This document shows, piece by piece, positions 51,887 to 60,341 of a stretch of 64,000 bases of DNA. Positions within the stretch are counted from its first letter, which is position 1; each line of letters opens with the position of its first letter. The position numbers and the translations under genes are program-made. The DNA comes from PRO6 sp035565775. GTDB taxonomy: Bacteria > Pseudomonadota > Alphaproteobacteria > Rhizobiales > Xanthobacteraceae. The notes below the pieces were generated by a model. The model was not told where the DNA came from, searched no databases, and saw nothing but the letters and a program-made list of their open reading frames with translations. The DNA lies in assembly GCA_035565775.1 (NCBI GenBank), contig DATMRW010000012.1, positions 124,001 through 188,000 on the forward strand, given 5' to 3'.

Positions 51887-52204
51887 ATGTACACCCATGC
51901 TCAAAAGCTCAGCGACCCTGACGTGCAGGAGTTGCGGCGGGCTGCCGGCCAATGGCTGAAGGAGCTGCGGGAAAAGCGCGGCCTCTCTCAACGCCAGTTG
52001 GCGCAACTCGTCGGTGCCGAGTACTATACTTTTATCTCACAGCTTGAGACGGGGCGTGGCCGTATTCCTCCGGATCGCTATCTCGAATGGGCGAAGGCGC
52101 TCGAAGTTCAGCCGCGCCTGTTCGTGAAGGAGCTGTTGCAATACTATGATCCGGTCACTTACAGTATCTTATTCGGTAGCGCCGGAGACGGGGCCGCCAA
52201 CTGA
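51887..52204 (+). CDS. XRE-family helix-turn-helix regulator
   Basis: 105 residues from ATG 51887, with GGAG 6 bases upstream, preferred to the TTG 6 bases earlier. The HTH spans about residues 18-75: LKELREKRGLSQRQLAQLVG, then FISQLETGRGRIPPDRYLEW. The C-terminal 25 residues (FVKELLQYYDPVTYSILFG) may dimerise. A single-domain Cro/CI-type repressor. Located inside the envelope-glycan region, with an inverted repeat upstream that may be its autoregulatory site. Target genes not known. Confidence 0.87.
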   Translation: MYTHAQKLSDPDVQELRRAAGQWLKELREKRGLSQRQLAQLVGAEYYTFISQLETGRGRIPPDRYLEWAKALEVQPRLFVKELLQYYDPVTYSILFGSAGDGAAN

Positions 52205-52475
52205 GGGGTTGTCGAAGCGCTTGCTTTCGTTAGGGGCTTGATCCTTCAAATTTGTTGTGATGTTTTGAGTTTTTTCATCCATCTTGCTCACCATTTCGTG
52301 GCAAGACCCGGTTGACTGCGCTGAATTATTCTTTCGATTGTGCCCGATGTGGCTATTGCTAGTGAGCCGCATCGCAATTTTACGAATTGATTTTAGCCTC
52401 GTGCCGCCGGCTTTCTTTCCTCTGGTTTGCTTGCGGGCGGTACAGAGCGACAAATGATATTGGGGATTGCTGCCC

Positions 52476-53978
52476 ATGCCGGCTCACGTCGTCTCGTTCT
52501 TCCGGTCCAAGCGATCGCTCGATTGGAGCAATGAAGAGTTGGCCCAGCTCTATCGGGTCGAGAATGCTCTCACTCAGTTGGGCATGGTTGTCGAAGTCGA
52601 GCGCGGCCTCACGGACGAGGGAGATCCGTGGTTCGTCTATTGCAAGGCTGATGGCGACATCATTGTCCATATTGCCCGATATGACGGCGCCTATCTGCTG
52701 ATTGCGCCGTCGCTGCAGATCGCTTCGAGCGCCCGCTCCTTCACCGATCTCGTGCAGTCCTTCGTCCAGCAATTCCCGCTCTCGGTCCCGGTGCGAACCG
52801 GTGGCAATGTGCTCTTCCACCCGGCCGCGCTGATGACGATGCTGGTCGCCGCGGTATATTTTTCCAACGAGCAGTTGCAGGCCGCACAGTTCGATCTGCC
52901 GGATGAAGAGGGGGGCGACGGCGAGGATGCGTCCTGGCTTTCGCAGTGGGTGACGGGAGCTCCGGGCACTTCGCATCAAGACGCCAATAATTCGCGGATC
53001 GAGCAGCTGACCAATCATTTGTCGGCCTATCTCAATGTGCTGGGCGCGGCGATGGCCGTGGTGCTTGGTTTGAATTTCGACGCGGTCTCCGCGCAGCTCA
53101 CGCCGATCAGTTTCCACACTGAAGGCCCGCAGAGCGCCAAACTCGTCAGCGATAGCGGCTTTGTGTTGCCGGACCTTGAGAAGGTGGTCTCGTCGCATTC
53201 CGTCCGTGGGGAAGCGGCGATCGATACCGCGGAAGTGGCCCCTCCCGTTCTCGTGCAGACGGCCGAGTTAGAAATCGAGACTGCCCCCACCCAGACGCGT
53301 CACGATTTGCCGAACGAAGTGATGCGGCTCTTCGATGCGGGCGGAAAGTCGATCGAATATTTCGGCGGCTCGCTGGCTGTTGCCGAGGCCGGGCCGTCGA
53401 TCGTCGTGGCCGATGCGGTCTCGCCGGCGCGGACGGCCGCGAAAACCGCGCATACCGATCTCGCCAAAGTATCGTCCAAGAAGGGCGGCGAGGAGGCCGG
53501 GCACTCGGAGGCTGGAAATGCCGCGCCCGCCGCAACCGCGACCGAGCAGCGCTCGGATCCGGCGCCGTCGACGACGACCGAAAAATATCCACCGACCGTC
53601 GTGATCAGTGTTGAAGAGTTCAATGCGCTGCTCTCCACCAAGATGGCTCAGGATGCAGCGCTCGAGCACAGCACGACGAAGACAACAACGACTACTGTTA
53701 CCGCCGCCACGGTGCCGCCGCCCGCTGCCTATCCGGAGCAGGTTCTGGAAGTATTGATCTTCGACCAAATTGCCGCCGATAAGGTGAAGCAGTTTCTCAA
53801 GTCGCACGATAAGGCTGCGGTCGTGATCCACGAACAGGACATCAAGGTTGTCGACACCCCGACCGCCGATGCATCCACGGTTGAAGTTGTGCTTCAGACC
53901 TGGGACTTTGCGTCAGGCGGCTCGATTTCGCTGGTCGGGCATATGCCTCAGCCGGTGTTTGCCGAGGCGGCAGCCTAA
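52476..53978 (+). CDS. Hypothetical protein, two-part with Thr/Pro-rich linker
   Basis: 500 residues; family not recognised. ATG 52476 follows GGGGA. Residues 1-130 look globular (FFRSKRSLDWSNEELAQLYR; DGDIIVHIARYDGAYLLIA) and end near a hydrophobic HPAALMTMLVAAVYF. A second hydrophobic stretch (YLNVLGAAMAVVLGLNF, about 185-201) may cross the membrane. A long Ala/Thr/Glu-rich linker with TTKTTTTTVTAATVPPP (about 395-411) leads to a final folded part (QVLEVLIFDQIAADKVKQFL; STVEVVLQTW). Preceded by the XRE gene by 271 bases. May be an envelope or secretion accessory protein; no function is claimed. Confidence 0.65.
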   Translation: MPAHVVSFFRSKRSLDWSNEELAQLYRVENALTQLGMVVEVERGLTDEGDPWFVYCKADGDIIVHIARYDGAYLLIAPSLQIASSARSFTDLVQSFVQQFPLSVPVRTGGNVLFHPAALMTMLVAAVYFSNEQLQAAQFDLPDEEGGDGEDASWLSQWVTGAPGTSHQDANNSRIEQLTNHLSAYLNVLGAAMAVVLGLNFDAVSAQLTPISFHTEGPQSAKLVSDSGFVLPDLEKVVSSHSVRGEAAIDTAEVAPPVLVQTAELEIETAPTQTRHDLPNEVMRLFDAGGKSIEYFGGSLAVAEAGPSIVVADAVSPARTAAKTAHTDLAKVSSKKGGEEAGHSEAGNAAPAATATEQRSDPAPSTTTEKYPPTVVISVEEFNALLSTKMAQDAALEHSTTKTTTTTVTAATVPPPAAYPEQVLEVLIFDQIAADKVKQFLKSHDKAAVVIHEQDIKVVDTPTADASTVEVVLQTWDFASGGSISLVGHMPQPVFAEAAA

Positions 53979-54055
53979 CCGCTGACGTTGATGGCGTTCG
54001 GCCGCTGGCTGCCGGTGACCGGAGATGACCGTTGCGCGCAAAGGCGGCCAAAGGA

Positions 54056-55282
54056 TCAGGCCGCAATCCGCCGGTAGACGGCCTTCACCTTTGCCGCGCT
54101 GGCATCCCAGCTGAAGTGCCGCGCCTGTACTATCCGCTCGTCCCGGTCTTCGGAGACGCGCTCGGGCGCGCCGCCCAGTTCCTGCAGGATCGTGTGCCAG
54201 CCATCGACATTTGTTGCGTGGGTGCGCAGCGTGGAAAGGCCGGCTGTGATCTCGTCCATCGATGTGCCCGCGCTGTGAGCGACCTGCGTTCCGCATGCCA
54301 GCGCCTCGACGACCGGCATGCCAAAGCCTTCATAGATCGAGGGATACAGCAGCGCGACGGCGCCCTCATAGAGGCCGCGTAGTTCGTCGTCGGTAACGGC
54401 CCCGAGGAAGCGAAGCGATCCATCCGCGATCAGCGCATCGGTTTCTTTCGGCAGATCTAGGTTTCCCCAGCCGGGCGAGCCGACAATCACGAGGGGTGCC
54501 GCGTTGCGCTCGGCCCAGGTCAGGCGGGCATATGCCGAGATCAGGGTTTTCAGGTTCTTGCGCGGCTCGAGCGTGCCGACCGCGAGGAAATAGCGGTGGA
54601 GCGCCAGATCGAAACGGGCAATCGCGGCTTGAGTCGCGGCCGCTCCCAACGGGCGAAAAACGTCGCTGGCCGCAGGCGGAGCGACGATGATCCGCTCCGG
54701 CGGGTAGCCGTAGACGTCTGCAATTTCGCGTCTGCTGAATTCCGAGATGGTGTGAACGAACGGCGCACGGGCGGCGATGCTCGGCAAGCGTTCAAGCGCG
54801 GCAAGACGATAGCGGGGATGCGCCTCGGGAAAGCGCACGAAGGAAAGATCGTAAATGACCGGAAGAACGGGGGCATCGATCTCCGCGATCGGGAGATATT
54901 TGAACGCGTGATAAAGGTCGAGGCGGCCTTTTGAGGCAAAGGATCTAAATGGGAGGGTCGCGATGCGCCGGAGCATCCTCCTCGTCAGATCGGAGTTCGC
55001 CACATGGGTTCGCGCGGCAAGGCGCGCTTTCTGCAGCGATGTGGCGGGGATCGATGCGGATTTGGAATGCTTGCGATGAAGCGCCGCGATCCGATCAAGG
55101 TCGCTGATGCTGAACGAACGCCAGCCCAGACCGGAAAACGCCGTGAAAGCCAGATCCGAACTGTGGTCGGAATGGTCGCCGGAATTGTCGTGCAGCAGCG
55201 CCGAGAGGGTATGGAAGCAATAGTTGCCGACCCCAGTCAGGCTTGAATGCAAAATGTCCGTGTCAATTCCGACGTTAATCAT
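54056..55282 (-). CDS. Family 4 glycosyltransferase
   Basis: 408 residues. N-terminal GT-B domain starts INVGIDTDILHSSLTGVGNY; donor site has FLAVGTLEPRKNLKTLI and SIYEGFGMPVVEALACG with the E-x7-E motif. This is the mannosyl/rhamnosyltransferase-like branch in which LEPRKN is characteristic. Cytoplasmic, membrane-associated at most. Divergent from the GT4 at 55776 with a 490-base AT-rich promoter region between, which holds phased direct repeats. Likely builds the polysaccharide supplied by the gmd/rmd pair. Confidence 0.9.
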   Translation of the reverse strand: MINVGIDTDILHSSLTGVGNYCFHTLSALLHDNSGDHSDHSSDLAFTAFSGLGWRSFSISDLDRIAALHRKHSKSASIPATSLQKARLAARTHVANSDLTRRMLRRIATLPFRSFASKGRLDLYHAFKYLPIAEIDAPVLPVIYDLSFVRFPEAHPRYRLAALERLPSIAARAPFVHTISEFSRREIADVYGYPPERIIVAPPAASDVFRPLGAAATQAAIARFDLALHRYFLAVGTLEPRKNLKTLISAYARLTWAERNAAPLVIVGSPGWGNLDLPKETDALIADGSLRFLGAVTDDELRGLYEGAVALLYPSIYEGFGMPVVEALACGTQVAHSAGTSMDEITAGLSTLRTHATNVDGWHTILQELGGAPERVSEDRDERIVQARHFSWDASAAKVKAVYRRIAA

Positions 55283-55775
55283 CAGGGGCTCTTGGCTTGA
55301 AGCCGATTGGTCGAAGGTGGCAGAGCGAAAGACAGTCCGGCAGAGCGAATTGTGAGGTATCGCGCTATAGTTTGCCTCGCAAGGAGCAGGCCGACGAGAG
55401 TAGGAGGAACTATATCGAGGCAGACTTCGGCATTAAAAATTCAGAACCTATTCATTCATTTACTATAGTTGTAAAGTGCATCGACATTGGATGCGACGAA
55501 AGAGTGGGAACTGGCAATTTTTCAGGCCAGAGATCGCTCTGCGATATTTCTAACACACTACCGGGAGCGGAGATTTTGGCCGTTCCTGACAAACAGTTTC
55601 GAGCACTGCCTTTTCAGATTCCTAAGCCTCGGCGAACATATGAACGCCGAACCGATTTTTTGAGCGCATAAAACACATTTGAACAAAAGAAATTCCGGAG
55701 GACCGGAGCTGTAATCGATTGGTGATGGTCCATTTCGGGACGCGAGACCAATGGTTGCGCCGGTTGAATATTATA
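55283..55775. other. 493-bp AT-rich divergent promoter region
   Basis: Between two divergent glycosyltransferase genes. Markedly AT-richer than the rest of the window. It holds the direct repeats at 55319-55349 and an imperfect inverted repeat TATAGTT...AACTATA at 55366-55414. A rightward frame from 55297 has no family resemblance and is not called. Confidence 0.55.
55319..55349. promoter_or_regulatory. Two phased direct repeats, candidate regulator sites
   Basis: GGCAGAGCGAA occurs exactly at 55319-55329 and 55339-55349, 20 bases apart start to start, about two helical turns. It lies 37 bases before the leftward glycosyltransferase start. The regulator is not known. Confidence 0.4.
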
Positions 55776-56990
55776 ATGAGCGCGGCCTTAAAAATTCTTC
55801 ACACGTACAAGATTTATCGCCCTGACATCGATGGCGGCATCCCCTACGCCATTGCCATGCTCTGCCGCTTCTCCAGCGTGATGGTCAGCAATGCCATTCT
55901 GGTGGCACGCCGCTTTGGCGCCTCGAAACGCTACCGGCAGAATGGCGTGCCGGTCGAGGCGGTCTGGTCTCTGGGAACGCTGTTCTCGACCCCGGTTGCG
56001 CCAAACTATCCCTTTGCATGGGTTGCCCGCGCGCGCGACGCGGATGTGGTGGTGCACCATGCGCCGTTTCCGCTGACCGATTTCGTGACCGGGCTGATGC
56101 CCCCTCGCGTGGCGCTGGTCGTGTTCTGGCATGCCGAGATCGTCGGCTACGGGGCATTGCGAAGGTTGGTCGCGCCAGCTATCCGGCGGACCTTGGCGCG
56201 GGCGGATCGCATTGTCGTCTCCGATCAGTCGATAATCGATCGTTCGTCGTTTTTGCAGCCGTTCGGCAGCAAATGCGTGGTGGTGCCCTATGGCATTGAT
56301 GTCGGGTTCTGGCGTCACTGCACTGCGGCGGAGGCCGGCACGGCGCAGGACATTCGCAGCCGCCATCCGCGGATGATCGCCGCGGTCGGGCGGCTCGTGT
56401 CCTACAAGGGGTTCGACGTTCTGATCCGCGCGATGAAGGATGTCGATGGCCATCTGATGCTCATTGGCGAGGGGCCGCTTGACGCCAGCCTGAAGCAGTT
56501 GGCGGCGAACATCGGCGTATCCGATCGCGTGACCTTTGCCGGCCGCCTGACCGAAACCGAGGTGAAGTCGCATCTTCACGCTGCCCGCATGCTCGCTTTT
56601 CCATCAGTGACCATTGCGGAAGCCTTTGGCATCGTGCAACTCGAGGCGATGGCGGCGGGATTGCCGATCGTCAACACGGCGCTGCCAACGGCGGTCCCTG
56701 TTATTGCGCGCCACGAAAGGGAGGCGCTCACCGTTGCGCCCGGCGATGCGCTGCAATTGTCCGCAGCGTTGACGCGTCTTCTTGACGACGAGGCATTGGC
56801 CGCGCGGCTCGGCGCCGCCGGGCAGGAGCGCGCCATCGATGAATATAGCGAAGCTCGTTTTTTGTGCCGGATGAAGGCGGTCTATGACGATGCTGTCGCC
56901 GCGCGCCAGCTCGCCTGCTCGCACGGAGACAGAGGCTTCCTTCCCAATCGCGACTTGGTTGTCGCCAAGGATGATTTTCGGCGGCCCTGA
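55776..56990 (+). CDS. Family 4 glycosyltransferase
   Basis: 404 residues from ATG 55776, which places the GT-B fold at the very start (LKILHTYKIYRPDIDGGIP); TTG/ATG starts at 55719-55725 are possible because a GGAGG lies before them. Donor-site signatures are AVGRLVSYKGFDVLIRAM and VTIAEAFGIVQLEAMAAG (E-x7-E). A cytoplasmic nucleotide-sugar-dependent transferase. It lies just upstream of gmd, so its donor may be a GDP-deoxyhexose; this is inference. Confidence 0.88.
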   Translation: MSAALKILHTYKIYRPDIDGGIPYAIAMLCRFSSVMVSNAILVARRFGASKRYRQNGVPVEAVWSLGTLFSTPVAPNYPFAWVARARDADVVVHHAPFPLTDFVTGLMPPRVALVVFWHAEIVGYGALRRLVAPAIRRTLARADRIVVSDQSIIDRSSFLQPFGSKCVVVPYGIDVGFWRHCTAAEAGTAQDIRSRHPRMIAAVGRLVSYKGFDVLIRAMKDVDGHLMLIGEGPLDASLKQLAANIGVSDRVTFAGRLTETEVKSHLHAARMLAFPSVTIAEAFGIVQLEAMAAGLPIVNTALPTAVPVIARHEREALTVAPGDALQLSAALTRLLDDEALAARLGAAGQERAIDEYSEARFLCRMKAVYDDAVAARQLACSHGDRGFLPNRDLVVAKDDFRRP

Positions 56991-57047
56991 CCGCACTGTT
57001 TTTTGAACCTCAGTTATTTTTGAATACGTTGTTATGGAGTGATTGCG

Positions 57048-58049
57048 ATGCCGGCGAAACGGGCCCTGATTACCGGGGTGACGGGGCAGGATGGTGCTTA
57101 TCTTTCGCAGCTGTTGCTCAATAAGGGATATGAGGTGCACGGGCTGCTCCGCCGCAGCGCTTCGGCGGAAGTGGTGGACGCACGACTGAAATGGCTGGGC
57201 ATCGCCGACGACGTCGTGCTCCATGACGGAAATCTCGCCGACCTCTCCGGGCTCATTCGCGTCATGCAGGAGGTTCAGCCGGACGAGGTCTACAATCTCG
57301 CCGCTCAGTCCTTCGTCAAATCGTCCTGGCAGCAGCCGATCTTGACCGGCTCGATCACCGGCCTTGGCGCGACGAACGTGCTCGAGGCGGTGCGCATCAG
57401 CTGCCCGAATGCGCGGTTCTATCAGGCGTCGTCCTCGGAAATGTTCGGGTTGATTCAGGAGCCGGTGCAATCGGAGACGACGCCGTTCTATCCGCGCTCG
57501 CCCTATGCGGCAGCCAAGCTTTACGCCCACTGGATGACCGTCAACTATAGGGAAAGTTTTGGCCTGCATGCCTCCTGCGGTATCTTGTTCAATCATGAAT
57601 CGCCGTTGCGGGGCATTGAGTTCGTCACTCGAAAGATCACCGATGGCGTAGCGCGGATCAAGCTCGGCCTTGGGAAGACATTGACGCTGGGCAATCTCGA
57701 TGCCAAGCGTGACTGGGGCCATGCGCGGGACTATGTGGCGGCGATGTGGTTGATGCTGCAGCAGGAGATGCCGGATGACTTCGTCGTTGCGACGGGGCGG
57801 ACGGCGTCCGTTCGCGAGTTCTGCGAGCTTGCCTTCGGGCACGTCGGACTGCGTATGGAGGATCATGTCGTGACCAATGCGCAGTTCATGCGGCCCGCGG
57901 AGGTGGATGTGCTGCTCGGCGACGCCAGCAAAGCCAAGATGAAGCTCGGCTGGACCGCCGAAACCGATCTGGAGACGATGGTCGCCGAAATGGTCGATGC
58001 CGATCTCGAGCGCCTGCAGCGACAATCGTGCGGGGTGCATCGCAGGTGA
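57048..58049 (+). CDS. gmd: GDP-mannose 4,6-dehydratase
   Basis: 333 residues. It converts GDP-D-mannose to GDP-4-keto-6-deoxy-D-mannose. The Rossmann motif is ALITGVTGQDGAYLSQLL; SSSEMFG and the SDR-type YAAAK segment give the catalytic Ser/Thr, Tyr and Lys; FNHESPLRG and NLDAKRDWGHARDYV are Gmd signatures. ATG 57048 has GGAG 8 bases upstream. The stop overlaps the next gene by 4 bases, so the two-step pathway is coupled. Confidence 0.93.
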   Translation: MPAKRALITGVTGQDGAYLSQLLLNKGYEVHGLLRRSASAEVVDARLKWLGIADDVVLHDGNLADLSGLIRVMQEVQPDEVYNLAAQSFVKSSWQQPILTGSITGLGATNVLEAVRISCPNARFYQASSSEMFGLIQEPVQSETTPFYPRSPYAAAKLYAHWMTVNYRESFGLHASCGILFNHESPLRGIEFVTRKITDGVARIKLGLGKTLTLGNLDAKRDWGHARDYVAAMWLMLQQEMPDDFVVATGRTASVREFCELAFGHVGLRMEDHVVTNAQFMRPAEVDVLLGDASKAKMKLGWTAETDLETMVAEMVDADLERLQRQSCGVHRR

Positions 58050-59005
58050 CAAGCCGCGTTCTCATCACCGGGGCCGAAGGCTTTGTCGCGCCCTATGTCA
58101 TCGATGCTCTTCGGGAAGCCTTTGGCGAGGATGTCGAGATCGTGCCGACGGCGAAGGCCGGCGGGCGCGATCCGCGGTTGGGGGCGCTGGAGGAACTCGA
58201 TGTCACGGATGCTGTGCGCGTTCATGAGGTGATCAAGCGGCAGCGGCCGTCGCACGTCATTCACCTTGCGGGCATTGCTGCGGTGACGAATGCTGCGGCA
58301 AATGTCGATCTTGCTTGGGATGTGCACGTGAGGGGGACGCGCAACCTCGCGCTTGCGCTCCTGCAGCACCAGCCGGAGTGCTGGCTGATCAATGTCGGCT
58401 CGGGCCTGGTCTATGGCGAAACGGCAAATGCCGTGGCTGCGCTGGACGAGACTGCGCTGCTTGCGCCGATGGATGACTATGGCGCCAGCAAGGCGGCTGC
58501 GGACCTTGCCCTGGGCGTGCTGGCGCGGCAGGGGCTGAAGGTGCTCCGGCTGCGACCTTTCAATCACACCGGCGCCGGCCAAAGCGAAGCCTTCATCGTG
58601 CCGGCATTTGCGATGCAGGTGGCGCGGATCGAGGTCGGGCTGCAGGAGGCCGTTATTCACGTCGGCAATCTCGATGCCGAGCGCGATTTTCTCGACGTCC
58701 GCGATGTGGCGCGGGCTTATGCGTTTGCCGTGATGAAGACCGACGAGCTGCAATCAGGGCTCATTCTCAATATTGCCTCGGGGCAGGCGGTGAAGATCAG
58801 AACGGTGCTGGACACGCTGCTGTCGCGCAGCAGCGTCGCAATCGCCGTCAAGACGGATCCCGCGCGTCTGCGGCCGTCCGATGTGCCGCGCATTGTCGGC
58901 GAAGCCAGCCGCGCGCGCGCCTTGCTCGGCTGGGAGCTCCGTTACCCATTTGATGAGACCCTGCAGTCCGTCCTTGAGTTTTGCCGCGCTCAGGTGCGCC
59001 GCTAG
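58046..59005 (+). CDS. NAD(P)-dependent sugar-nucleotide reductase, Rmd-like
   Basis: 319 residues from GTG 58046, which overlaps the gmd stop in a GTGA. SDR features: VLITGAEGFVAPYVIDAL, where the third glycine of the usual GxxGFxG is Ala, VIHLAGIAAV, and the Tyr/Lys pair YGASKAAAD. RPFNHTGAGQ and NLDAERDFLDVRDVARAY are shared by GDP-6-deoxy-D-mannose reductases, so with Gmd it probably yields GDP-D-rhamnose; a GDP-fucose-synthase-like or talose route is less likely because the fcl epimerase residues are not evident. Confidence 0.83.
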   Translation: MTSRVLITGAEGFVAPYVIDALREAFGEDVEIVPTAKAGGRDPRLGALEELDVTDAVRVHEVIKRQRPSHVIHLAGIAAVTNAAANVDLAWDVHVRGTRNLALALLQHQPECWLINVGSGLVYGETANAVAALDETALLAPMDDYGASKAAADLALGVLARQGLKVLRLRPFNHTGAGQSEAFIVPAFAMQVARIEVGLQEAVIHVGNLDAERDFLDVRDVARAYAFAVMKTDELQSGLILNIASGQAVKIRTVLDTLLSRSSVAIAVKTDPARLRPSDVPRIVGEASRARALLGWELRYPFDETLQSVLEFCRAQVRR

Positions 59006-59011
59006 TGTGGC

Positions 59012-60043
59012 TTAGTGGGCGAGCACGCTCGCGGGTGCTGCAAGCGTCCATTCCAGTCCTCCGGGCAGGAACTGAAGATCAACCTTGCCGTTGAGCGAGA
59101 CGACGATCATGCGCTCGATAACGTTTCTGCCGAATCCGAAGCGGGTGGGGGCAATGACCGGCGGACCATCGCGTTCGATCCAGCGCAGAATGAGATGGTC
59201 GGCAGGATCTCCTGCGACGCTCCACTCGATGATGACGCGGCCCCACGATGACGACAATGATCCGTATTTGCACGAATTCGTCGCGAGCTCATACAGACAG
59301 AGACCAATCATGCGCGCGGCGCTGCCGTGGAGAGCGAGCGGTCCGCCCTTAAGCTCGATGCGGGCATCGTCGGAGGTGACAAAGGTTGCAAGCTGCGAGG
59401 CGACTAGTTCGTCAAGGCCGACTTCTGATCTCGGCTCGCTCACCATCAGATTCTGCGCCGCCGCCATATGGGCGATGCGTTCCTCGAGGCTGTGCTGAAA
59501 CTCGGAGACGGAGGTCGCATTGCGTCCGATGTGGCGCATCGCCGATTGCAGCACGGTAAGAAAATTCTTCGAGCGATGCGAAAGCTCGTCAATCAGAAAA
59601 TGGAGCCGCTCTTCATTGCGTTTCTGGTCGCCGATATCGCTGACAATGGAGATCAGGTTGAGGGGCCGGCCGGCTTCATCCCGCTGGATCGTCACCGTGA
59701 GCTCGGCCCAGAGAATTTCGCCGCTCGAGCGCAGATAGCGCTTCGCCATGCGATAGCTGGAAATTTCGCCGATCAAGAGCCGGTTGAAGAGCGAGAGGTT
59801 GCCGTCGATGTCGTCGGGGTGAGTGAGATCCTGAAAGGAAGCGCCGATCAGTTCCGTCCGCCTGTAGCCGAGAAGTTCGCAAAGGCGTGCGTTTACGTTG
59901 ATGAACTTCCCGTCGAGGCCCACGTTGGCGACGCCGACGCCCGCGCATTCGAAGATCGCATAGTAGGACGCATCGTCAGCCAGACCGAGATCGTGAGCCT
60001 GTTCGGTTCCGGTTGCTTGGCTATGGTCGTCGCTGAATGTCAA
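59012..60043 (-). CDS. PAS-domain HWE-family histidine kinase
   Basis: 343 residues. The PAS domain (about 25-140, AIFECAGVGVANVGLDGKFI; RLCELLGYRRTELIG) is followed by an HWE kinase with H-box IDELSHRSKNFLTVLQSAMR (His156), N-box LYELATNSCKYG, and a WxE-type segment LRWIERDGPPV. No membrane segment, so a soluble cytoplasmic sensor. HWE kinases commonly feed general stress response pathways in alphaproteobacteria. It converges on the rmd-like gene with 6 bases between. Its regulator partner is not in the window. Confidence 0.9.
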   Translation of the reverse strand: MTFSDDHSQATGTEQAHDLGLADDASYYAIFECAGVGVANVGLDGKFINVNARLCELLGYRRTELIGASFQDLTHPDDIDGNLSLFNRLLIGEISSYRMAKRYLRSSGEILWAELTVTIQRDEAGRPLNLISIVSDIGDQKRNEERLHFLIDELSHRSKNFLTVLQSAMRHIGRNATSVSEFQHSLEERIAHMAAAQNLMVSEPRSEVGLDELVASQLATFVTSDDARIELKGGPLALHGSAARMIGLCLYELATNSCKYGSLSSSWGRVIIEWSVAGDPADHLILRWIERDGPPVIAPTRFGFGRNVIERMIVVSLNGKVDLQFLPGGLEWTLAAPASVLAH

Positions 60044-60341
60044 TCTCGCCCCCTGTTCCGCGGAACATCATAGCAGTTCCGATTGATTTCGCGAGTTTCA
60101 TAACGCGTTGGTTGAGCGAACCAATGCGCGTTTTCTCCGCGATTTAATCGGTATGTTTGTCTTGCCGGACATGCGCAAAGGCGCAGGAACGTCTCGGTGG
60201 TCCAGTGGTTTAGTCTTCGCGTGCGCCACTCATACGGAAGCGATCTTGATCTTCTGGTCTCCGGGTCCGGACGGTTCGTGTTGATGCGGCGTTCGCGGAA
60301 CCATGCCGCCGCACACCAACAACCATGTTCGGGACCCAGTC
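60044..60341. other. 298-bp divergent intergenic region
   Basis: Upstream of both the HWE kinase and the next GT4 gene. AT-rich stretches near 60070-60170 (GATTTAATCGGTATG) could be promoters. No FixK-like site or small gene is seen. Confidence 0.4.

Noticed and set aside
52238..52251. TTGATCCTTCAAAT as a FixK box
   Set aside because: The half-sites are separated by four instead of six bases between TTGA and TCAA.
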